Counted from the stretch's first letter, positions 7,469-16,194 are shown. The stretch: 44,489 bases of DNA from Pseudomonas maioricensis (GCF_022790535.1 NZ_LOHG01000004.1:338617-383105), one strand, 5' to 3'. The notes: generated from the letters alone by a model not told the origin. Numbers and translations: made by a program.

Positions 7469-8393
7469 GTTGACGCCTTCCACAGCCAGCCTGGAACAGG
7501 CCAGTGATTGGTTACTGGATCTGCAGGCTGAACCCGAGCGCTTCGAGGAGTTCGATCACTGGCTGAACGCCAGCCCGGAGCACCTCACCGCCTGGGCTCA
7601 AGTCAATCGCGCCTGGTCAGCTATCGAGCAACCGTCCACTGCAGCACACTGGCCGAAACCAACCGAAGTCGCACGACTCAAACCGTCACGCCGTAACCGG
7701 TCAATGCTTGCAGCGGCCTGCGTCTGCGTGATCGCTCTGGGCGCCGCATGGCTGAACCATCCGGACTGGCAGGCGGACTATCACACCGGCACAGGCGAAA
7801 CCCGTGTCGTGCAATTGGCGGACGGCAGCCAGTTGACGTTGGCCGCGCGCAGTGCAGTGGATGTGAACTACAGTGGTGACACCCGACAGATCACCTTGCG
7901 CAGCGGCGAAGCGCTGTTTGATGTGGTGCATGACGCACGACGGCCGTTTCAGGTCGATGCCGATAACGTAGTCATCCGGGTGCTGGGCACCTCTTTCGAT
8001 GTTGCACGCAGTGATGCCGGCATAAAAGTCGAGGTCCGGGAAGGTGCCGTCGGGGTCAACTCCAGCGGTACGCCATACCGTCTTGGCGCAGGCCAACGAC
8101 TGTGGCTTGATGCCGCCCAAGGCGGCGCTCAGCAAAGCATGGTCGCACCCGACGACGTGGCCACCTGGGTCAGCGGCCAGCAGTTCTTCGAGAACGCCAC
8201 GGTGCTCGAAGTCGTTGAGCAATTACGCAAATATCAGCGTGGCTGGATAGTGATCGGTGACGATGCGCTGGGGCAGAAGCGGGTAACCGGGCTTTATGAT
8301 TTGCGCGATACGCAGCGGGCGCTACAAGCGCTATCAAAACCGGTTGGCGCGCAAGTAAAGCAGTATTCGCCGTTGCTTACGGTGCTGAAGTAG
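7461..8393 (+). CDS. FecR-family anti-sigma/sigma regulator (system 2)
   Basis: A 310-residue FecR. The N-terminal DUF4880 segment includes ASDWLLDLQAEPERFEEFDH and HLTAWAQVNRAW; a membrane helix spans roughly MLAAACVCVIALGAAW; the periplasmic domain has ADGSQLTLAARSAVDVNY and LRSGEALFDVVHDARRPF, then VLGTSFDVA. The start is the GTG at 7461: AAGGAG lies 8 bases upstream and the first codons overlap the sigma-factor stop, the usual coupled arrangement. The partner receptor must be encoded elsewhere, or another receptor is used. Confidence 0.88.
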   Translation: MHELTPSTASLEQASDWLLDLQAEPERFEEFDHWLNASPEHLTAWAQVNRAWSAIEQPSTAAHWPKPTEVARLKPSRRNRSMLAAACVCVIALGAAWLNHPDWQADYHTGTGETRVVQLADGSQLTLAARSAVDVNYSGDTRQITLRSGEALFDVVHDARRPFQVDADNVVIRVLGTSFDVARSDAGIKVEVREGAVGVNSSGTPYRLGAGQRLWLDAAQGGAQQSMVAPDDVATWVSGQQFFENATVLEVVEQLRKYQRGWIVIGDDALGQKRVTGLYDLRDTQRALQALSKPVGAQVKQYSPLLTVLK

Positions 8394-8534
8394 GCCTTAC
8401 GATCATCCCTCGCACAGTAACGTGGGGCCGGGTTTATCCGTGGAGGCGGTATAGCTGACGATGCAAATTGTTGAATGTACAGTCACCTTACCGGTGTTCA
8501 CGGCGCCTTGATGTAGCGCTGCAAACACTGAACC

Positions 8535-8607
8535 TGTAGGAGCTGCCGAAGGCTGCGATGGCGGCGTGTCAGCACTTAATGCTTCGCAGCCTTCGGCAGC
8601 TCCTACA
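8535..8607. repeat. REP-type inverted repeat pair (family A, copy 1)
   Basis: The arm TGTAGGAGCTGCCGAAGGCT-GCGA (8535-8558) and its exact complement (8584-8607) flank a 25-base spacer. The same arms recur at 22422-22484. It lies in the interval between the convergent FecR and amino-acid dehydrogenase genes. Confidence 0.85.
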
Positions 8608-8644
8608 GAAATGCGCATGAGGGCCATGGTTCGTGGCATACAAA

Positions 8645-9676
8645 TCACGCGCCCTCCCCCACCTTCAACAACTGTTCAGCCAACATATCTGCCACGCGCG
8701 CGGGGGAACGTTTTTCGGCTTGGGCATGCGCATACACTTCGGTCAATCGTTGACCAATGCGCGAAAGATGTCCCGTGATGGTGCCGGGACTTTCCCCTGT
8801 GTGCTGCAGGGCAACGTAAATGAGCCCGCCAGAATTGATCACGTAATCGGGAGCATAAAGAATGCCGCGCGCTTCCAGTTGATCAGCCACCTGCAAACTG
8901 CTGAGCTGATTGCTGGCCCCGCCAGCCACGGCAGCACAGCGCAGTTGAGCCACCGTCTGACTGTTGAGCACACTGCCAACCCCGCAGGGTGCGAGAATGT
9001 CGCACGGTGTGCTGAGCAACGCTTCACACGCAATCGGATGAGCGCCGAACTGCTCCATGGCCAGTTGCACACGCCCTTGATCGAGATCGCTGACCAACAA
9101 GTCGGCACCGGCAGCATGCAGTTGCTCAGCCAACGCATAGCCCACATTACCCAAGCCCTGTATCGCCACCCGCAAACCTTCGAGGTTATCGCTCCCCAAC
9201 CGGGCCATCGCTGTGGTTCGAATCCCGGCATAAACGCCCATAGCCGTGTGCGATGAAGGATCACCTGATTCGCTGGTGCTGGTGACATGCCGGGTATGCA
9301 GCGCGATACAGTCCATATCGGCGCTGGAGGTGCCACTGTCCAGGGCCGTGATATAGCGCCCGTTGAGACTTTCGATAAAACGCCCGAACGCTTCAAATAA
9401 AGCCGCACGGCTGGGCAAGTGCGCAGGTCGCATGATGACTGCTTTTCCACCCCCTAACGGCAAACCGGCAAGCACTGCTTTGTAGCTCATGGTTCTGGCC
9501 AGGCGGATAGCATCCTCGATCGCGCTCTCTTCATCCGGATAGGAGAGATAGCGACAGCCCCCCATCGCCGGCCCCCGACGGCAATTATCAATCGCGATCA
9601 CTGCCTTGAGGCCGGTTTCACGGTCGACGACCAGATGCAGCGACTCGACACGTGATGTATGCATGAGTGCGAACAT
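8645..9676 (-). CDS. Leu/Phe/Val-type amino-acid dehydrogenase
   Basis: A 343-residue NAD-dependent dehydrogenase of the Glu/Leu/Phe/Val family, which oxidatively deaminates branched-chain or aromatic amino acids to 2-oxo acids. It has the glycine-rich lysine motif LPLGGGKAVI near residue 75-85, the catalytic-site segment ALDSGTSSADMD, and a Rossmann domain beginning VAIQGLGNVGYALAEQL. Its length suits leucine dehydrogenase-like enzymes. The ATG at 9676 follows GGAG by 8 bases and is preferred to the in-frame TTG one codon earlier. It is divergent from the SirB1-like gene. The substrate cannot be fixed from the sequence. Confidence 0.88.
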   Translation of the reverse strand: MFALMHTSRVESLHLVVDRETGLKAVIAIDNCRRGPAMGGCRYLSYPDEESAIEDAIRLARTMSYKAVLAGLPLGGGKAVIMRPAHLPSRAALFEAFGRFIESLNGRYITALDSGTSSADMDCIALHTRHVTSTSESGDPSSHTAMGVYAGIRTTAMARLGSDNLEGLRVAIQGLGNVGYALAEQLHAAGADLLVSDLDQGRVQLAMEQFGAHPIACEALLSTPCDILAPCGVGSVLNSQTVAQLRCAAVAGGASNQLSSLQVADQLEARGILYAPDYVINSGGLIYVALQHTGESPGTITGHLSRIGQRLTEVYAHAQAEKRSPARVADMLAEQLLKVGEGA

Positions 9677-9849
9677 CAACGGTGCTCCGGTGTGTTTTTT
9701 CTAAAGCGAGTATAGGCGCTGCGAAAAAAAATGATGGACCGCTCGGGACATAGACGGGAAACACCGTGGCAGCCCTATTTGTAACTGGACGAATGGCATC
9801 AGGGGGTCTAAAACAGGTCATGACTGCCAAGGTCTGCTCGGAGAGCGAC

Positions 9850-10653
9850 ATGACACCACGTCAACACTGCCTGGCCTGCCTGCAACAAGAACCGTGCGAT
9901 GTTTTCGAAGCCGCGCTGTGGATATCCGCCGAGCATGATCAGCCGTTCACACCCGAACTGATGCAAGGTTTCATGGACGATCTGTTGCGCCAGACAAGGG
10001 CAGCTCTACCGGCCTTACCTGTATCCGAACTGGCACAGCCATTACTGCGGCAACTCAATACGCTGGGCTTCGCTCAGGATGACTGGAACCCGCCAAAGCC
10101 CCAGTCAGCGCTGCTGCATAAAGTCGTGGAACGTCGTCGAGGTCAGCCGCTTGGCTTGGCGTTAGTCGCCATGGAGTTGGCCAGGCGCCTGGAGATCAAA
10201 CTTGAAGGCGTGAACTTCCCCGGCCACTTTCTGGTACGCGTCCCGGGTGCTGACCACCTGCTGGACCCCTGTGGCGGGCGCAGGCTTTACCCCAAGGACT
10301 GTCGTGAGCTATTGGCCCGGCAATTCGGCCCTGCGATGCAACTGCGCGCCGAACACATGGCGCGAGCAACCGATATCAACATTCTGCAGCGCATGTCGCG
10401 TAACCTGCGTCATCTGCATCAAATCAACGATGACTTCCTGGCCGCCCTCAAGGACGCCAACCGAGTCATGGAACTGGGCCCGGCAACCACCGCGGATTAC
10501 CTGGCCCGCGCAAGCCTGTATCGAAGCCTGGAATGCCCGCAGGCCGAGCGCTACGACCTGGAGCATGCACTGATGCTGAGTGACGACACGGTACAGCGCT
10601 TACGACTCACCGAACGGCTGGGTCAGTTACCCCACGGGAAAGCCATTCATTAG
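9850..10653 (+). CDS. SirB1-family protein (degenerate transglutaminase-like plus TPR)
   Basis: A 267-residue SirB1 family protein. The central part shows the family signature (VVERRRGQPLGLALVAMELA, then EGVNFPGHFLVRV and LLDPCGGRRLY), a transglutaminase-like fold; the last third (DDFLAALKDANRVMELGP onward) looks like TPR-type helices. Members are widespread and poorly characterised. The ATG at 9850 follows GGAGAG closely; upstream in-frame ATGs at 9793 and 9820 lack a good ribosome site. Its stop codon overlaps the stop of the convergent giant gene (10650-10653), marking the edge of the accessory patch that follows. Confidence 0.82.
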   Translation: MTPRQHCLACLQQEPCDVFEAALWISAEHDQPFTPELMQGFMDDLLRQTRAALPALPVSELAQPLLRQLNTLGFAQDDWNPPKPQSALLHKVVERRRGQPLGLALVAMELARRLEIKLEGVNFPGHFLVRVPGADHLLDPCGGRRLYPKDCRELLARQFGPAMQLRAEHMARATDINILQRMSRNLRHLHQINDDFLAALKDANRVMELGPATTADYLARASLYRSLECPQAERYDLEHALMLSDDTVQRLRLTERLGQLPHGKAIH

Positions 10654-13600
10654 GCGAAATCGGGATGTGATTTGCGCACAGCCCAACTCAGTGCCTTCAA
10701 CCCCATGCCCGTGGTCGATTGTGCGAGGTCTTTTGCACCAGAAGCGCCAAGCACTAACCCAATTACGCCCCACACATAATATGGACTGGCTGCCGCCCGA
10801 TCTCCATCAAGATAAGCCAGGTATCCCCGGGCAAGATTAATGGAAGTATTGAGTAGCCCCCAGGCCAGCGCAGCAGGCGGAAATGGAAGCAGCAGAATCG
10901 TGCCAGTCCACTTCACCAGTGTGTAGAGGTTCTCAGTGAAGGTCTCTGATTTGCTGAGTGACTGCTCATCAACGTCCTCAATCATGCGTTTGATCATGGC
11001 GTCATGCAGAACCTGCAAGTCACGGATCCTGTTATTTGTATCAAGGGTCAGCGACTTCAATGCCTGTTGCGGGTTTCTCAGCAGTTCCGAAAAGAGCGTG
11101 CCGACAGCGGGTTGGTTCTTGTAACTGACCCGGTTGTAATAATAGGTATCCATCCCCGGCACAGTCAGCGTTGACGTAAAAACCCGGTAATCTCTGAAGC
11201 AAATGCCATCGGGCGCGTTAGGCGTATAAATCAGATTGTAATCGGCCTCATCAGTGCCATTGTGTTTGAAAACGTACACCCCTTCGATCAAGCGACCGTT
11301 GAGGTATAACTGGTTAAGCGAACTGTTACCCGCACCTCGCTCACGATCCCGTGAACTGTCGGGGTGATCCGGATATACCGTGGCAAGCAGGTTGATAGCC
11401 CATTGGTACTGCGCCTCGGTAAAACCATTCTCCAGATAGGTGATCAGTACGTCCCGGCGCATTTCAAAAAAGCTGCGTTGAGCAAATAGCGCCCTCCTCT
11501 TCGCATGATCGGGATGCTGACGGTCGCGATATTCCTCCTTGAGTATCCCGATGTATCTTTCTCCCAGCGGCGCGGCGAGCACTTCTTTTATAACCGGCAT
11601 GGAGAGTTCAGACAGATCCTGCCCCGTGGACGAGTACATGGGAGCTCGCTCATCCAGGTTGTAGATAAAATCATTCATGAGTAACTGCGTGAGAGAGACC
11701 AGATCGGTATGAGGACCGAAATCTGGTTGAAGCCTTCGAGTGCGGCTATGCAAATCGAAATACACCGTGTCCGTGTTGACGACCAGATCGACACCCTTTC
11801 TTTTCAACACATTCGAGATGTAAATCTCTCCCGAGAGCCGGGCGAAGTGGCGATAAGAGATAAGCTGCATGCTGTTCTTGTAGCTCTTTTGCAAAAACTG
11901 AATGCGGGCCTCGCATAACGCCAGTTGTCGGCGATATTTATAGGTAGAGGTGTTCCGCTCGCCTCCGACTACCCTCGGTAAATCGGCCAGTTGATAGTCG
12001 ATTTTGGTGTTTATCAAGGCGGACATACTGTCCTGAAAGTTTGAATCCTGGCTGGCAACCCTACGCACATGTTCTGGCTTCCAGGAGGTAGGTTTCAGAA
12101 TGACCGCTTGCATGAACGCGGCAGTGGCCTCTCGAGAAGCCTGCATGGATTGCGCGATGAGGTAATCCCTGCCACTTGGCGTTGCCGACCATAACGCCAC
12201 TTCATGGTACAGCTGGAGCCAACTGCCAAACTCGAAAATATCGCGTCCGCCAGGCGCACCGGGAGCATAAAGCACGTAGTGCTGATCAGTGTCGGTTTCT
12301 TCGCTAAACACAATGACATCGCGCAACTGATTGCCCACCCCACCGACTTCCAGGGCTCCGGTTTTACGTGTAGCGCCGAGCTGTTGGCGATCCGCTCGCA
12401 ACGCCCAGACCAGATCCACACTTTTTTCCGAAATATGGTGCTGCAGTTTTGCGGCCCAGGTGCTCAGCGCCAATGCACTGTCGCGTTGATGCAACAGCGC
12501 CCGCTGGGTATCAGGTTGACGATAACGGGCTTCAAGTTCGTACCGGTACTGATGGCGTAAGTCCAGATCAGCCACCAACTCTTTAACGAACTCAAAGGTG
12601 AACCGTGGGTGATTGCTGCCCCGGGGCAGCTCTACGCGAGCGTCCGCTTCGACGGCAATCAACGGCAGGCCATTCAGTGCATATTCAAACAGTGATTTCC
12701 GATAGAACGGCATCAGGTCCCCTGCTGGGGAGGACCATCTATCTTTCACAATAATAAATACTTTTCGAGGGTCCACGCGGTAACCCAAATGCTGGCGGAT
12801 ATAGTCATCAATTTTTAATAACGCATAGTCCTCCAGCGACTCCAGGCCGGCCAACAACTGACTTGCAGCTTCAGCACGGTCACGGTATTCCCTGGCGAAC
12901 ACTTCATAGCCAGCCTTTTCATGATCACTGGCGTGCTTCAACCAATGGGGTGTGCTCAGGGCTTGCAGGCGCTGCATGCGCAAGTGAAAACTCTGCCGCC
13001 GTGCCTCGTCGAAGGGGGCGAAGATCTGAGACATGTGCACGGCGCTCAGAAAACTCGAAACATCTTTGCCTGCGGCGTTTTTAATCAAGAAGTGGAGATC
13101 ATCCATTTGCTTGGCGCGCATCGCCTTTACCAGGTTGCGTGTCAGGTCACCGGAAGCCAGGCTGTACTGAATTTCAATGTCCGAGGCCTCCGAAAACAGG
13201 TCAACTTGTGACAACAAGAGGTCTGCGAGCAACGCGCTGCGCTCTCCTGAGTCGGAAAGTCGTTTGTGAAGCTTTTCATTGAGCAATGAAAGCGAGCTAA
13301 ATTTTTCTACGCCGTGCATGGCTGTCAGCAACAACACCGGCCCTGTGCTATTTGCCGGACTCAGTATTTCGCCAGCCTGAGACGCCAGGCTGATAACAAA
13401 GGTACTGTGCAACAGGGCAGGCGTACGATCCTGCGCGAGCAACGAAACCCTGTGCAGGCCTCCCTCTACAGGCTGGTCAAGTATCCACTCCAGACGGGCT
13501 TTGTCCTGCTCATCCAGATCTCCGTTCAGGTGACTTATTTCCATCTCACTGAAAAAGGCTTTGCCCTGCAGGGAAGCCCAACGCTTCTGACGGGTAATAA

Positions 13601-14096
13601 GCGGTCCGGTGGAGTCCGGATTTTTTATGTCCTGTGACCAGAACTCATCCAGCAAATCCAGGTAGTGGTCAGACAAACGCTCACTGGTATAAGCGAATAT
13701 CGCTTTAAGCCCCTCGCCATCGGTCTGCCTTGCCAGAAACGCCTCATTGACAGTGTCATGGCGCGTATAGACCGCAACGAAATCACCGCCCAAGGTATCA
13801 ACGCCGTCAGTAAGCGTCTGAATCATCGCGTCTGTGAGAGAGACCGAACTCAAGAACTCTCCCTCAGGATTTCGATGATTGAGGAACAGGATATCGGGGT
13901 TGTAATCGACTCCGGCCCTGAGCAGAGCCGCGCTTATGAGGCTCCGTGCCGCTTGACGCAGGCTCGGCATGGAAGAAAGTAATTCGGCTGCCTGAGCTGA
14001 GGCGTCGCAAAGCCGGGCCAGTGGCCGAGATATTTGCGAGGAGTGAGAAACATAAGCAGGGGACGTGAAGCGCGACGCTACAGAAAGATCATTCAT
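10650..14096 (-). CDS. DUF6543/dermonecrotic-toxin-domain-like large protein
   Basis: An 1148-residue protein of the large Pseudomonas family annotated as DUF6543 or 'dermonecrotic toxin domain'. Long helical stretches alternate with two copies of a beta-rich module: about residues 590-625 (DVIVFSEETDTDQHYVLYAP, then GAPGGRDIFEF) and about 938-970 (GVYVFKHNGTDEADYNLIYT, then PNAPDGICFRDY). Near the C-terminus a hydrophobic region (GTILLLPFPPAALAWGLLN, then YYVWGVIGLVLGASG) suggests two membrane-inserting helices, after which the protein ends within about 30 residues. Longer relatives are said to continue into variable C-terminal domains; none is present here. There is no signal peptide. GGAG lies 8 bases before the ATG. 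It is the first gene of an accessory patch. Function unproven; a secreted effector or toxin is the family-level guess. Confidence 0.75.
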   Translation of the reverse strand: MNDLSVASRFTSPAYVSHSSQISRPLARLCDASAQAAELLSSMPSLRQAARSLISAALLRAGVDYNPDILFLNHRNPEGEFLSSVSLTDAMIQTLTDGVDTLGGDFVAVYTRHDTVNEAFLARQTDGEGLKAIFAYTSERLSDHYLDLLDEFWSQDIKNPDSTGPLITRQKRWASLQGKAFFSEMEISHLNGDLDEQDKARLEWILDQPVEGGLHRVSLLAQDRTPALLHSTFVISLASQAGEILSPANSTGPVLLLTAMHGVEKFSSLSLLNEKLHKRLSDSGERSALLADLLLSQVDLFSEASDIEIQYSLASGDLTRNLVKAMRAKQMDDLHFLIKNAAGKDVSSFLSAVHMSQIFAPFDEARRQSFHLRMQRLQALSTPHWLKHASDHEKAGYEVFAREYRDRAEAASQLLAGLESLEDYALLKIDDYIRQHLGYRVDPRKVFIIVKDRWSSPAGDLMPFYRKSLFEYALNGLPLIAVEADARVELPRGSNHPRFTFEFVKELVADLDLRHQYRYELEARYRQPDTQRALLHQRDSALALSTWAAKLQHHISEKSVDLVWALRADRQQLGATRKTGALEVGGVGNQLRDVIVFSEETDTDQHYVLYAPGAPGGRDIFEFGSWLQLYHEVALWSATPSGRDYLIAQSMQASREATAAFMQAVILKPTSWKPEHVRRVASQDSNFQDSMSALINTKIDYQLADLPRVVGGERNTSTYKYRRQLALCEARIQFLQKSYKNSMQLISYRHFARLSGEIYISNVLKRKGVDLVVNTDTVYFDLHSRTRRLQPDFGPHTDLVSLTQLLMNDFIYNLDERAPMYSSTGQDLSELSMPVIKEVLAAPLGERYIGILKEEYRDRQHPDHAKRRALFAQRSFFEMRRDVLITYLENGFTEAQYQWAINLLATVYPDHPDSSRDRERGAGNSSLNQLYLNGRLIEGVYVFKHNGTDEADYNLIYTPNAPDGICFRDYRVFTSTLTVPGMDTYYYNRVSYKNQPAVGTLFSELLRNPQQALKSLTLDTNNRIRDLQVLHDAMIKRMIEDVDEQSLSKSETFTENLYTLVKWTGTILLLPFPPAALAWGLLNTSINLARGYLAYLDGDRAAASPYYVWGVIGLVLGASGAKDLAQSTTGMGLKALSWAVRKSHPDFA

Positions 14097-14199
14097 GGTA
14101 CAGCTCCAATAATGCGGTCACGTCCATAAGGCATCCAGCCAGATGAAAGAACACGTGAGCCGCCGGTTCGTGTCTATAAGACGCGTCCGATGGTTCTGC

Positions 14200-14445
14200 A
14201 TTGCGGTATATATTGCCCCCCCTTGGAGACACACAGTGACGGGCAAAACCCGTATCGCTGACAGACGTATTACCGGCGAACGTAGCTCACGCTGGCAAAA
14301 CGACAATTACGCTTGCTGTAACACTCCATCTCGTAAACCCCTCTTTTTCTGCGATCTGACAGTCACTATCATCCCGGCCACGTTGATTTTGAAGCTCCTG
14401 GATCTGCGTATTATTTAGCCGCTGCCGTGCAGCGGCTTTTTTTTG
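14200..14445 (+). ncRNA. Possible intergenic small RNA ending at an orphan terminator
   Basis: The 352 bases between 14097 and 14448 hold no convincing gene, yet end on the plus strand in a strong intrinsic terminator. Both neighbouring genes read the other way, so some plus-strand transcript should start within this interval. Candidate -10 elements are TATATT near 14207-14212 and TATCAT at 14367-14372; neither has a clear -35. The boundaries are guesses. A 91-codon ORF (14143-14418) overlaps but has an unlikely, Arg/Cys-rich composition. Confidence 0.3.
14417..14444 (+). terminator. Strong intrinsic terminator without an upstream plus-strand gene
   Basis: The arms AGCCGCTGC (14417-14425) and GCAGCGGCT (14429-14437) are perfect, with a CGT loop, and eight T residues end the structure. 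On the minus strand the stem is followed by AAATAATA, so it works only for plus-strand transcription. Confidence 0.85.
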
Positions 14446-14448
14446 CCA

Positions 14449-15006
14449 TCACATAATGGGCTTCAGCGGTTTTTGTTTGGGGATGTCACCATTCGCTTCC
14501 CGACGTTTACGCGCAATGCTGTCGAAACCCTCTCCCGAAGAACCAAAGTGTTGCAGGCACTTGAGAACATGCACCGCTCGTATGTAATCGGGTAGCAACA
14601 TTTTCGCGTACCGATCGCCCGTATAAGACTTGGTTTTCATCTCATCGATGTGCCTCGCAAAAAACTCCAGCGAGTTCATCTCGTCATCGGGCTTTACGGC
14701 CTTGCCATATTTATCAAACTCAACCGCTGCTCTCCCCAGCAAATCGGCAGTCAGGTTATCAATCAATCCGTAGGAATAAAGTGTTTTACCCACTTTAGCG
14801 AGGTTCGTCGGGCTGACTTTCTCGGGATCAAAATCCTTGAACAACGGCTTTAACTGACCCAGTTCCATTCTTGTCGTGTTGAGTGCGGTACCGTTCTCAC
14901 CGATTTCATCCAGCATGCGGGTCACATCAACCGGCCGATCAGCCCCTGGCTTCCGGATAAACACTTCTTTGATGGTAAAGGGCGGGAGATATCCCCAAAT
15001 ACTCAT
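14449..15006 (-). CDS. Unknown protein A, distant paralogue of the gene at 15661-16194
   Basis: A 185-residue soluble, probably helical protein that I do not recognise. The ATG at 15006 follows AGGAG by 9 bases; an upstream in-frame start at 15078 would add a hydrophobic stretch but lacks a good ribosome site. The middle (LFKDFDPEKVSPTNLAKVGK, TLYSYGLIDNLTADLLGRA, VEFDKYGKAV, then MNSLEFFARHIDEM) lines up with protein B (LAEFDPRNTTFIELRKISL, LEALGLIDTTTGSVLSMV, LEFDTAGNQI, then DVFDYFDGQLKFL). The shared skeleton is FDP…L.K…L…GLID..T…L…EFD..G…D.F. It sits behind the DUF6543-like gene in the same orientation, 350 bases upstream of it. An effector, immunity or regulatory role cannot be decided. 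Confidence 0.75.
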   Translation of the reverse strand: MSIWGYLPPFTIKEVFIRKPGADRPVDVTRMLDEIGENGTALNTTRMELGQLKPLFKDFDPEKVSPTNLAKVGKTLYSYGLIDNLTADLLGRAAVEFDKYGKAVKPDDEMNSLEFFARHIDEMKTKSYTGDRYAKMLLPDYIRAVHVLKCLQHFGSSGEGFDSIARKRREANGDIPKQKPLKPIM

Positions 15007-15204
15007 ATTCAATGCTCCTGCAATAAGTTCCTGTGCCAATAAAACTATCGGGGCCAGCACAACAAACTTTATGGGCAATAGGAGCGTCCTTAAAAATCAA
15101 GACATGTGCTACACAACGAATAGAAAGCGCCTACAAAAATCTCAGACCCTGCCCTACAAAGAAGTGTGTTTAAACGAAATATCTTTAAATCACAGGAGTA
15201 ACTT

Positions 15205-15615
15205 ATGAAAAACACGCTATTGACGTTGGTAATGTTTGCAAGCCTGCTACCACTGGCTGGCACTTCACTTGCCCAGGAGTGGCAGCCCCCACTGGCCTCT
15301 AACCTGTGCTTCAGGAATAGCCAGAATCTCTCGCCCGGCACCGCAATGGCGGGTGAGTACAAGGTGATCCATGGACCGTATACGTCCTCCAGCAACTGCA
15401 CGGACGCATCGCATGGGTTTGTGCTGAGAACCCAAAGCGGAATGCGCTGGCCGTTGACGGTGGAAAAGCTTGTGGGTGGGGCATGGAGAACCGTTGTCAG
15501 GAAAGAATATGATCCCTACCGAAAACTGGGAAACGGTACATTTCGCTTAATCCTGGACAACAGAGAGAGTACGCAAGCGGTGTCGTATAAAGGCAACTAC
15601 ACAATTCCCCTATAA
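15205..15615 (+). CDS. Small secreted protein of unknown function
   Basis: A 136-residue protein with a clear Sec signal peptide (MKNTLLTLVMFASLLPLAGT, cleavage probably after SLA). The mature part of about 112 residues has two cysteines (in SNLCFRN and SSNCTDA) that could form a disulphide, and beta-strand-like segments ending GTFRLILDN and VSYKGNYTIPL. AGGAG lies 7 bases before the ATG. It lies between, and opposite to, the two paralogous genes A and B. I do not recognise the family; a periplasmic or secreted beta-sandwich is the most that can be said. Confidence 0.78.
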   Translation: MKNTLLTLVMFASLLPLAGTSLAQEWQPPLASNLCFRNSQNLSPGTAMAGEYKVIHGPYTSSSNCTDASHGFVLRTQSGMRWPLTVEKLVGGAWRTVVRKEYDPYRKLGNGTFRLILDNRESTQAVSYKGNYTIPL

Positions 15616-15660
15616 TTTTTGCGCTCTGACCTGAACCAGGATATCCGTTCAGGTCAGGCG

Positions 15661-16194
15661 TCACGCCGTCGTATTAACGAGAAACTGCCCTCGCGCTGCC
15701 TGCGCTCGCGCCTCAAGCGCTAACATCACAGTGATGCCAGTATTAAGCTTGATCAACGTTTCATTTGCAAAGTCATGCCCTTCGGCTATATAGCCTTTGA
15801 GAAATTTCAGTTGCCCATCAAAATAATCAAATACATCCACTTTTTTATGCGTGTTGATTTGATTGCCCGCGGTATCGAACTCCAGATCAACCATCGAGAG
15901 GACGCTGCCGGTGGTGGTGTCAATTAACCCCAGCGCCTCAAGCCCCAGTGATATCTTGCGTAGCTCTATAAACGTCGTATTGCGCGGATCAAATTCAGCC
16001 AGGTCCATCTCAAAGCCACGAAGTTTCTCATCGTCGGGTATGGTTTTATCCGCCCAGTACTGACGAATCTTTTGAAAAACAGCCTCTTCCTCCAGGGTAA
16101 ACCCTGAATCCCCTCTGAACTGTTTATCAGGCTCAGCTTTGTAGTGCTCAATACGGCTTCTGACTATTTCAAGATTGGCGTAAAGGCCTTCCAT
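15661..16194 (-). CDS. Unknown protein B, distant paralogue of the gene at 14449-15006
   Basis: A 177-residue protein, probably cytoplasmic, not recognised. The ATG at 16194 is chosen because GAGG lies 9 bases upstream; the ATG at 16203 and more distant starts are possible. It shares the FDP…L…GLID..T…EFD..G…D.F skeleton with protein A, so the two are likely diverged duplicates flanking the secreted protein gene. The C-terminus is helical and Ala-rich (ITVMLALEARAQAARGQFLV). It is AT-richer than the flanking core genes and belongs to the same accessory patch as the DUF6543-like gene. Confidence 0.72.
   Translation of the reverse strand: MEGLYANLEIVRSRIEHYKAEPDKQFRGDSGFTLEEEAVFQKIRQYWADKTIPDDEKLRGFEMDLAEFDPRNTTFIELRKISLGLEALGLIDTTTGSVLSMVDLEFDTAGNQINTHKKVDVFDYFDGQLKFLKGYIAEGHDFANETLIKLNTGITVMLALEARAQAARGQFLVNTTA

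Noticed and set aside
10309..10566. Overlapping ORFs in and opposite the sirB1-like gene
   Set aside because: The SirB1 frame is continuous and shows family motifs; the others are antisense or shifted shadows.
14188..14200. Possible sigma-54 promoter (GG…GC) in front of the orphan terminator
   Set aside because: GG and GC are 9, not 10, bases apart and the TGGCAC half is absent.
14143..14418. A 91-codon ORF in the interval with the orphan terminator
   Set aside because: No ribosome site, Arg/Trp/Cys-rich composition and a stop directly at the terminator stem; an RNA is more likely than a protein.
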